From the NCBI GenBank assembly GCA_025455345.1, contig JALOMS010000261.1, forward strand, positions 1 to 6,920: 6,920 bases of DNA, given 5' to 3'. The translations under genes were made by a program, and so were the position numbers. The DNA is from Thermoflexibacter sp. Its GTDB lineage: Bacteria; Bacteroidota; Bacteroidia; Cytophagales; Thermoflexibacteraceae. Every line of letters starts with the position of its first letter. The stretch's first letter is position 1. Positions 1-4,583 of this stretch are shown here, piece by piece. The notes beneath the pieces were generated by a model. The model saw nothing but the letters and a program-made list of their open reading frames with translations, was not told the origin of the DNA and did not search any database.

Positions 1-2385
1 AATTTCGAGTTTCACTTCCGTTTTTTCATCTATATTTTTGATGAAATAATGAATCATTACACCGTTGGGGTGATTCTGCCCTTCCAATTTGGGTTCTTCT
101 CGGTTGTCATTTCCTGCCATGCGATAAGAAGGCATGGGTTTGAACAAAACTAAGTCTTGGGTATTCATTTCCTTAGTGAGTTGTTGCAAGGGCGTGAGGT
201 CATCTATCAGCCAAAAACTGCGCCCATGCGTAGCGGCAACGAGGTTATCATTCTTCACTGCCAAATCGTGGATAGGCACAGGAGGCAAGTTCAGTTGCAA
301 CTTTGACCAGCTTTCTCCATCGTCAAAAGACACCCAAACGCCTTTTTCCGTTCCTGCGTACAAAAGTCCCTTGCGCTTGGGGTCGGCACGCACTACGCGC
401 ACAAACTCCTCTGCGGGAATCCCTTTGGTGATGACTGTCCACGTTTTTCCATAGTCCAAAGTTTTGTAAATGTAGGGCGTGTAATCGCCAAATTTGTAAG
501 AAGTAGCGGCAATGTACGCTCCCCCTTTTACAAATGGATTTACGTCTATGGCGTTCATCATGTTGTACTTAGGCGACATGGGAGGGGTAACATTTTTCCA
601 ATTTTTTCCTCCATCAGTGGTTACATGAACCAAACCATCGTCCGAGCCTGTCCAAATTTCGCCTTCGGTGTAGGGCGATTCAGTAGCGGCAAAAATATTG
701 GCGTAGTATTCCGCGCCTGTGTTGTCCTGCGTGATAGGACCTCCCGAAGATTTGATGGTTTCTGGCTCTCCTCTGGACAAATCGGGACTAATCGTTTCCC
801 AACTTTCCCCACCATTGTAAGTTACGTGCAGGTGATTGGAGCCTGCATAGAGTTTTTTGGGATTGTGCGGGCTAAAAAATACAGGATAATTCCAATTGAA
901 GCGGTATTTCATCACTTCTGCACCCGAACCTGCGGGGAGGTCGGGATAGACGTTGGTGGAGCGTTCCTGCCCTGTTGCCACATTTTGCATGGACATATAT
1001 CCCTTATAATCACTGCCATAGATAATTTCTGGGTTAAGTGGGTCGGGCGCAAGGTGCGCGCTTTCGCCAATTGCAAGTGCTGTCCAATCTTTGGCGGTCA
1101 TGCTATTTCCTGCCGAGCGGTGCGAAATCCTCACGCTCGTGTTGTCCTGCTGTGCGCCATAAATGCGGTAAGGGAAATGGTTGTCCACACTCACGCGGTA
1201 AAACTGCGCCGTAGGTTGGTTGTGATAAGTTGTCCAGCTATTGCCCCCGTCATTGGAGATTTGTGCGCCTCCGTCATCAGCAATTGCCATGCGTTGGTTA
1301 TTTTCGGGGTCTATCCATAAATCGTGGTGGTCGCCGTGCGGAGCGTCTTTCAGTTCAAAAGTTTTGCCCCCATCTTTGGAAACGCCATAACTCACGTTCA
1401 TCACATAGACTAAATCTTCATTTTGCGTATCAGCATAAATGCGGCAGTAGTACCACGCACGTTGCAAAAGCGCACGCTGTTGGCTTAGTTTTGTCCAAGT
1501 TTTCCCCCCGTCATCAGAGCGATACACGCCGCCCTCGTCCTTGTTTTCTATGATTGCCCACACCCTTTGAGAATTTTTTGGAGAAACGGTAACGCCAATA
1601 ATGCCGAGCGTACCTTTGGGCATACCTTGTTTGTCAGAGAGGTTTTCCCAAGTTTCGCCACCGTCAGTGCTTTTCCACAGCTTAGAATCGGGACCACCGC
1701 TATCCATGCGGTAGCCGTTGCGCTTCATGTTCCACGTACTTGCGTACATGATACGCGGATTGTTGGGATCGAGAATGAGGTCGGCAATGCCCGCTTGGTC
1801 GTTGATGTAGAGGATTTTCTTCCAAGTTTGCCCTCCGTCCGTGCTTCGGAAAATACCCCTCATTTCGTTGGGTTTCCACAAATTGCCCAAAGCCGCAACA
1901 TACACCACATCAGGATTTTTGGGGTGAATACGAATGCGCGAAATGTGCTTGGTGTCCGTCAAACCGATGTGCTTCCAAGTCGTTCCTGCGTCAGTGGATT
2001 TCCACACACCCCAGCCCGAAGCGGTGTTGTTTCGCAAGGTCTGCTCGCCTTCGCCCACGTAAATCACGTTGGGGTCGCTTTCTGCGACTGCCACTGCGCC
2101 CACTGTACCGCCAAAATAACTATCCGTGAGGTTTTCCCACGTTTGCCCTGCGTCTTGGGTGCGCCAAACGCCGCCGCCTACGCCGCCAAAATAATAGAGA
2201 TTGGGATTCCCGCGCACACCTGTAACCGTACACGAGCGACCACCACGAAAAGGACCGAGTTCGCGCCAAACCATGCCCTCGTAGAGCTTTTGGTCGTAGG
2301 AAACTGCTGTATTATTTTTTTGCTGTGCAAACACTAAACTGCTGATAAACAGCCAGATAAATAAGGTAAGATGTCGTTTTATCAT
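1..2385 (-). CDS. Secreted VPS10/sortilin-like BNR (Asp-box) repeat protein, C-terminus beyond window
   Basis: An open frame of 795 codons runs from ATG at 2385 to the window edge without a stop, so the 3' end is missing; relatives are usually about 1000-1100 residues. Residues 1-20 are a signal peptide (basic MIKRH, hydrophobic core, likely cleavage at VFA-QQ), so the protein is exported. Eleven Asp-box motifs (S/T-x-D-x-G-x-T-W type) start at residues 76, 130, 181, 239, 290, 336, 377, 522, 589, 642 and 686, the mark of sialidase/VPS10-type beta-propellers. The run ATHGRSFWLIDDL (718-730) is typical of the Bacteroidota proteins annotated as VPS10-domain or 'glycosyl hydrolase' BNR proteins. 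The enzymatic activity of that family is not settled, and I infer only an extracytoplasmic propeller. Codons are richer in G+C than in the other genes here. The ATG is chosen because it opens directly on the signal peptide and has a -7 promoter box upstream. Long plus-strand open frames within this span are antisense shadows. Confidence 0.93.
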   Translation of the reverse strand, partial: MIKRHLTLFIWLFISSLVFAQQKNNTAVSYDQKLYEGMVWRELGPFRGGRSCTVTGVRGNPNLYYFGGVGGGVWRTQDAGQTWENLTDSYFGGTVGAVAVAESDPNVIYVGEGEQTLRNNTASGWGVWKSTDAGTTWKHIGLTDTKHISRIRIHPKNPDVVYVAALGNLWKPNEMRGIFRSTDGGQTWKKILYINDQAGIADLILDPNNPRIMYASTWNMKRNGYRMDSGGPDSKLWKSTDGGETWENLSDKQGMPKGTLGIIGVTVSPKNSQRVWAIIENKDEGGVYRSDDGGKTWTKLSQQRALLQRAWYYCRIYADTQNEDLVYVMNVSYGVSKDGGKTFELKDAPHGDHHDLWIDPENNQRMAIADDGGAQISNDGGNSWTTYHNQPTAQFYRVSVDNHFPYRIYGAQQDNTSVRISHRSAGNSMTAKDWTALAIGESAHLAPDPLNPEIIYGSDYKGYMSMQNVATGQERSTNVYPDLPAGSGAEVMKYRFNWNYPVFFSPHNPKKLYAGSNHLHVTYNGGESWETISPDLSRGEPETIKSSGGPITQDNTGAEYYANIFAATESPYTEGEIWTGSDDGLVHVTTDGGKNWKNVTPPMSPKYNMMNAIDVNPFVKGGAYIAATSYKFGDYTPYIYKTLDYGKTWTVITKGIPAEEFVRVVRADPKRKGLLYAGTEKGVWVSFDDGESWSKLQLNLPPVPIHDLAVKNDNLVAATHGRSFWLIDDLTPLQQLTKEMNTQDLVLFKPMPSYRMAGNDNREEPKLEGQNHPNGVMIHYFIKNIDEKTEVKLEI

Positions 2386-2419
2386 TTGATGAATGTTAAA
2401 AATGGTGAGTGATGAAAAC

Positions 2420-2427
2420 CAAAGATA
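2420..2427 (-). promoter_or_regulatory. Bacteroidota-type -7 promoter box for the VPS10/BNR gene
   Basis: Read on the minus strand this is TATCTTTG, an exact match to the Bacteroidota -7 consensus TAnnTTTG. It ends 34 bp before the ATG at 2385, which would give a leader of roughly 25-30 nt. No clear TTG -33 element is visible at the expected distance upstream, so the call rests on the -7 box and its position. Confidence 0.45.
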
Positions 2428-2480
2428 GGGAAATTTTGAAATTTTTGGGAAATGAGGAAGGATTGTTTTAAGAAGATTTG

Positions 2481-2541
2481 ACTGGTTCAAGGTTTAGCTT
2501 TGAACCTTTTTTAGGTACAAGCGTAACGCTTGTACCAGTAG
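2481..2541 (+). repeat. 61-bp two-hairpin dispersed repeat, copy 1 (best-preserved right hairpin)
   Basis: The unit starts ACTGG and ends CCAGTAG. The left hairpin (2484-2506) pairs GGTTCAA with TTGAACC and is followed by a T-run. The right hairpin (2514-2536) is a perfect 10-bp stem, GGTACAAGCG/CGCTTGTACC, around a TAA loop. The outer ACTGG and CCAGT ends are also complementary. This copy lies upstream of the VPS10 gene. Five related copies lie in the other intergenic gaps, all in this orientation. Confidence 0.9.
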
Positions 2542-2648
2542 GGAGGGTCATGGTAGGAGTTAATTTTTACGAACCTGTAAAAAATAACCGAATGAGGTGA
2601 GGGCAAACGAAATTTGGGGGTAGTTTTTTTCCAGCTACTATTAAATAT

Positions 2649-2789
2649 ATGAAGAAATTCATAAATAAAATCCTTTCAATATATAGAAAGGTAGTAAAAT
2701 TTGAGTCAGAATATCAGGTTTTACTTAGGTTTTGGAAATTTTTAGGCTCAATCTGCACTTTGGCAGATATATACCATTTCCTATCTTAA
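2649..2789 (+). CDS. Possible 46-aa small basic, aromatic-rich protein of unknown function
   Basis: ATG at 2649 opens a 46-codon frame ending in TAA at 2787-2789, and a canonical intrinsic terminator starts 7 bp later. The peptide begins MKKFINKILS and is basic at the N-terminus, with a hydrophobic and aromatic middle (VLLRFWKFLG) and one Cys at residue 36. The start lies in an A/T-rich context (ATTAAATAT before the ATG), usual for Bacteroidota genes. A near-match to the -7 box, TAGTTTTT, lies at 2621-2628. I do not recognise the family. The case for a gene rests on its position just before an otherwise orphan terminator. It could instead be a chance frame inside a small RNA, or the tail of a decayed gene. 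Confidence 0.38.
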   Translation: MKKFINKILSIYRKVVKFESEYQVLLRFWKFLGSICTLADIYHFLS

Positions 2790-2796
2790 ATGTAAT

Positions 2797-2824
2797 AAAG
2801 CCACCCTCAAAAGTGGCTTTTTTT
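2797..2824 (+). terminator. Canonical intrinsic terminator, plus strand
   Basis: An 8-bp perfect stem, AAAGCCAC (2797-2804) with GTGGCTTT (2813-2820), encloses an 8-nt loop, and an uninterrupted T-run covers 2818-2824. It is the strongest terminator in the window. The only plus-strand candidate upstream is the 46-aa frame at 2649-2789, so it marks either that small gene or an unannotated small RNA. A 6-bp hairpin (ATCTGC/GCAGAT, 2751-2768) lies just upstream. Confidence 0.8.
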
Positions 2825-2851
2825 ATAAACGATTTTCTTTTCCTTCTTTCC

Positions 2852-2902
2852 ACTGGTTCAAACCTTAACTTTGAATCTTTTTTAGGTACAAGTGTAACGT
2901 TT
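2852..2902 (+). repeat. Two-hairpin dispersed repeat, copy 2 (right arm lost)
   Basis: It has the same start as copy 1 (ACTGGTTCAA), a left hairpin with TTTGAATC, a six-T run and AGGTACAAG, but the sequence diverges after AACGTTT, so the closing arm of the right hairpin is missing. Positions 2855-2902 are identical, base for base, to 4031-4078 of copy 4 (48 bases). That implies a recent shared origin or gene conversion. Confidence 0.85.
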
Positions 2903-2909
2903 TATGTGC

Positions 2910-3001
2910 TGTCAGATACTCTTATCTGACAAAATGGTTTCTCAAAACCAATTGTTACGGTTTTAAGAAACCGTGTTGTAGTTTTTGAAATAGACAACAC
3001 G
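2910..3001. repeat. Chain of three adjacent hairpins abutting repeat copy 2
   Basis: Hairpin 1 (2910-2931) is a perfect 9-bp stem, TGTCAGATA/TATCTGACA, with a 4-nt loop. Hairpin 2 (2936-2972) pairs GGTTTCTCAAAACC with GGTTTTAAGAAACC with one mismatch; a competing local stem, ACGGTTT/AAACCGT, lies at 2957-2974. Hairpin 3 (2972-3001) pairs CGTGTTGT with ACAACACG (8 bp). None has the T-run expected of a terminator. The three together look like a mosaic of short palindromic repeats grown onto the broken end of copy 2. Function is unknown. Confidence 0.7.
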
Positions 3002-3087
3002 TAAATTTATCTATTTATTTTATATTTTACTTTTCAAAAATAAAATATGGTATGTCTTTTTACAGTTACTATTGTTTTTATTTTTTC

Positions 3088-3150
3088 CTACTGGTTCAAG
3101 GCTGAGTCTTGAACCTACCATAGATTCAAGCGTAACGCTTGAACCAGTAG
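3088..3150 (+). repeat. Two-hairpin dispersed repeat, copy 3, with perfect 13-bp terminal inverted ends
   Basis: CTACTGGTTCAAG (3088-3100) and CTTGAACCAGTAG (3138-3150) are perfect inverted ends. Inside, a left hairpin TTCAAG/CTTGAA (3096-3114) and a right hairpin TTCAAGCG-TAA-CGCTTGAA (3125-3143) are both intact. The symmetry continues outward with a T-rich left flank, an A-rich right flank, and ATTGTTTT (3071-3078) against AAAACAAT (3155-3162), so the palindromic unit may span 3071-3162. Neither strand has a T-run after the stem, so it is not a terminator. It resembles a REP-like or miniature mobile unit. Confidence 0.88.
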
Positions 3151-3299
3151 AAAAAAAACAATAAAATAATTTTTTAAATCAATTTATTACCAATCAGTTA
3201 TATTTGTTCAAACTGTCTTTCCCTGCGATTTAAGATTATTTACAATCATAGTTTTTCTGTGTCTTTAAAATAATTGTTTGCTTATTGTGCGAAGCAATG

Positions 3300-3320
3300 C
3301 TAAAATTCTAAATATTTTAG
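3300..3320. promoter_or_regulatory. Palindrome upstream of the nuclease-like gene's promoter, possible operator
   Basis: CTAAAAT (3300-3306) and ATTTTAG (3314-3320) form a 7-bp inverted repeat with a 7-nt spacer, ending 18 bp before the -7 box at 3339. That is where a -33 region or an operator would lie. The sequence is very A/T-rich, so chance is a real alternative. Confidence 0.25.
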
Positions 3321-3338
3321 TTTTACGCTAAAAAATTG

Positions 3339-3346
3339 TATCTTTG
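3339..3346 (+). promoter_or_regulatory. Bacteroidota -7 promoter box for the nuclease-like gene; fixes its start
   Basis: TATCTTTG matches TAnnTTTG exactly and is the same octamer as the box before the VPS10 gene. A start about 7 nt downstream would give a leader of only about 12 nt before the ATG at 3365. The in-frame TTG at 3344 lies inside this box and so is very unlikely to be the translation start. No clear -33 TTG is visible. Confidence 0.6.
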
Positions 3347-3364
3347 CTTAAATTCAAAGAAACT

Positions 3365-4015
3365 ATGTCTAAGAAAAAAGAATGGTCAGAAGGTGAGTTA
3401 GTAGCACGTTTTCACCTAAGTAAGTTGATAGAACCTACGCCTTTGATGACAGAGTGGCTTTCAGCACCTTTGCCAGTTCTTTCGGCTACTGAGCAGGAAA
3501 TTTTTGATGATATTTATGAAGATGCTCGTTATAGTATTAACAACTGGAACGAGGAAGACCTCAAAATGAAGTTTATTAGCTTCGTATTGCGTTTGGGAAG
3601 ATTAATAGAACGAAATACGAGGTATGTAACTTTTTTTGAAAGAAACTTAACTGCCAAAGTAGATAACGAAACACTCAATGTTCGTTGCGATTTTGTCATT
3701 GCCAAAGGCGTATTAGATTATTTAGAAATGCCTTATTTCCACTTTCAGGAGTACAAACCAAGCAAAAAGCCCACAGGTGACTCTATGGCACAGTTGTTAG
3801 AGGCTTTTTTGATAGCACAAACCCAAAATAAAGACGGCAAGCCTTTGTATGGTTGTGAGGTAATAGGCAAGCAATGGACTTTTGTCATTATAGAAGGACA
3901 GCAATATTGCGTTTCAAAATCGTTTGACTGCACAGATAAGCATGAATTATTGCAAATCATAGGTATTTTACACAAGTTTAGAGAAATTTTAGAAACAAGA
4001 TTATTAGATAGTTAG
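3365..4015 (+). CDS. PD-(D/E)XK nuclease-like protein of unknown role
   Basis: This is a 216-aa cytoplasmic protein with no signal peptide or membrane segment. The central signature is CDFVIAKG (D109) followed by a beta-strand ending QEYK (E129, K131), the D...ExK arrangement of the PD-(D/E)XK nuclease fold. A preceding helix, WNEEDLKMKFI (residues 61-71), could supply the motif-I glutamate, and MAQLLEAFLIAQ (141-152) would be the helix after the ExK strand. From memory, similar uncharacterised proteins (a start like 'LIEPTPLMTEWLSAPLP', then 'EEDLKMKFISF') occur in Bacteroidota and cyanobacteria, often several per genome; I could not search this. The substrate is unknown, and the catalytic reading is inference from motifs. 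ATG 3365 is preferred over the in-frame TTG at 3344 because the latter lies in the -7 box. The gene stands alone, with repeat copy 3 upstream and copy 4 starting 16 bp after its stop. Codon use is A/T-rich. Confidence 0.85.
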   Translation: MSKKKEWSEGELVARFHLSKLIEPTPLMTEWLSAPLPVLSATEQEIFDDIYEDARYSINNWNEEDLKMKFISFVLRLGRLIERNTRYVTFFERNLTAKVDNETLNVRCDFVIAKGVLDYLEMPYFHFQEYKPSKKPTGDSMAQLLEAFLIAQTQNKDGKPLYGCEVIGKQWTFVIIEGQQYCVSKSFDCTDKHELLQIIGILHKFREILETRLLDS

Positions 4016-4030
4016 GCGATAACTCCGACA

Positions 4031-4059
4031 GGTTCAAACCTTAACTTTGAATCTTTTTT
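4031..4059 (+). terminator. Probable intrinsic terminator formed by the left half of repeat copy 4
   Basis: GGTTCAAA (4031-4038) pairs with TTTGAATC (4046-4053), eight pairs including one G-T wobble, with a 7-nt loop, followed by six T (4054-4059). It starts 16 bp after the stop of the nuclease-like gene, where a terminator is expected. The stem is A/T-rich and may be weak. Confidence 0.5.
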
Positions 4060-4080
4060 AGGTACAAGTGTAACGTTTGT
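4031..4080 (+). repeat. Two-hairpin dispersed repeat, copy 4
   Basis: The first 48 bases (4031-4078) are identical to copy 2. The right hairpin has two C-to-T changes relative to copy 1 (ACAAGTG-TAA-CGTTTGT, 4064-4080). Both turn G-C pairs into G-U in plus-strand RNA, so the stem can still form. The outer CCAGTAG end is missing. The copy sits between the convergent ends of the nuclease-like gene and the HEPN remnant. Confidence 0.85.
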
Positions 4081-4096
4081 AAAATTGGGATAAATT

Positions 4097-4371
4097 TCAA
4101 ACTGCCTCAAAGTATTTTCTAACAACCTCTTTAAACGTTTCTGCATTTTCTATGCTTGCTTGTGCTTCATTTTCTCCAATTTCAGCATTCATGTCATAAT
4201 CACTGGACTGACGAAGCTCAAAAGTTTCATTTAGTTTTTCTGAAAGTAATCTTGGTAAAAGACCTGTTTTGATAAATAACTCATTGAATTTTTTATGAGT
4301 ACCCTGATGTGTTTTTGCAAATAGATATCTTGCCAATTAAAATAACACCAATAGGCAATTGCATTGCGCTG
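4097..4371 (-). pseudogene. HEPN-domain protein remnant, N-terminus frameshifted and truncated
   Basis: From about 4333 to the TGA at 4097-4099 the minus strand encodes the C-terminal half of a HEPN domain: AKTHQGTHKKFNELFIKTG, then LLPRLL, FELRQSSDYD and a final helix ending RKYFEAV. These match the KTHxG...FxxxFxKTG...LRQxxDYD pattern of PF05168-type HEPN proteins. The first half of the domain (usually about 50 residues, ending NRxYYAxFxxA) is absent in this frame, because a TAA precedes the TTG at 4336. The other frames carry echoes of it: FNSAM in one, and RNAIAYWCYF in the next before the frame returns as LARYLF. This suggests two small indels. All similarity stops at the inverted-repeat arm starting at 4372. 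The region that should carry the RNase R-x(4-6)-H motif is lost, so no activity is expected. HEPN genes often pair with a MNT nucleotidyltransferase gene; none is present. A genuine 79-residue short protein starting at TTG 4336 is possible but less likely. Confidence 0.68.
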
Positions 4372-4502
4372 TTAAATATTGGTAGAAAATGTTGTTAATC
4401 ATAGTATTATGAACTTCTATGGAGTTCAACCTTACGCCTCTACGAGGCTTAAAAATTTGGAGATTTTCTATATTCTACCAATATTTAAGCCCTAACAGGC
4501 TT
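4372..4502. repeat. Element with 16-bp inverted arms and small stem-loops
   Basis: TTAAATATTGGTAGAA (4372-4387) is the exact reverse complement of 4473-4488. Between the arms are stem-loops TGAACT/AGTTCA (loop TCTATGG, about 4410-4428) and GCCTC-TAC-GAGGC (4436-4448). Just outside the right arm lies AAGCC/GGCTT (4487-4502). Modules of the kind 'TTCTACCAATATTTAAGCCCTAAC.GGGC' recall short hairpin repeats I associate with Bacteroidota intergenic DNA; this is from memory, not a search. The left arm coincides with the break point of the HEPN remnant. Confidence 0.7.
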
Positions 4503-4536
4503 AGAATATGTATTTATTTAAACAAGTTGTCTATTA

Positions 4537-4572
4537 AATCTTTTTTAGGTACAAGCATTATACTAACAGTAG
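4537..4572 (+). repeat. Two-hairpin dispersed repeat, copy 5 (left half lost, right hairpin decayed)
   Basis: It keeps AATCTTTTTTAGGTACAAGC (4537-4556) and the terminal CAGTAG (4567-4572), but the left hairpin is missing and the closing arm of the right hairpin is degenerate (ATTATACTAA). It ends 11 bp before the fucosidase stop codon, and its orientation matches the other copies. Confidence 0.75.
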
Positions 4573-4583
4573 GATTAGTGCTA

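Larger units (their letters stand above)
2790..3364. other. 575-bp A/T-rich gap filled with repeats and hairpins
   Basis: No convincing protein gene is visible on either strand. The gap holds the terminator at 2797-2824, repeat copy 2, a chain of three hairpins (2910-3001), repeat copy 3 with extended inverted ends, a palindrome (3300-3320) and the promoter of the next gene. The pieces 3002-3070 and 3163-3299 show nothing I can name. Confidence 0.7.

Noticed and set aside
134..2337. Long plus-strand open frames (134-454, 625-1320, 1230-1553, 1567-2337)
   Set aside because: They lie antisense to the 795-codon VPS10/BNR frame, which has a signal peptide and eleven Asp-box motifs. Their translations show no domain or sensible composition; they are open because the opposite strand is G+C-rich coding sequence.
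2732..2929. Plus-strand 65-codon open frame
   Set aside because: It runs straight through the strong intrinsic terminator at 2797-2824 and repeat copy 2, which argues against coding; the 46-codon frame ending before the terminator is the better candidate.
3344..3364. TTG start giving a 223-aa version of the nuclease-like protein
   Set aside because: The TTG is part of the -7 promoter box TATCTTTG, so it would lie upstream of the transcript; the ATG at 3365 is used.
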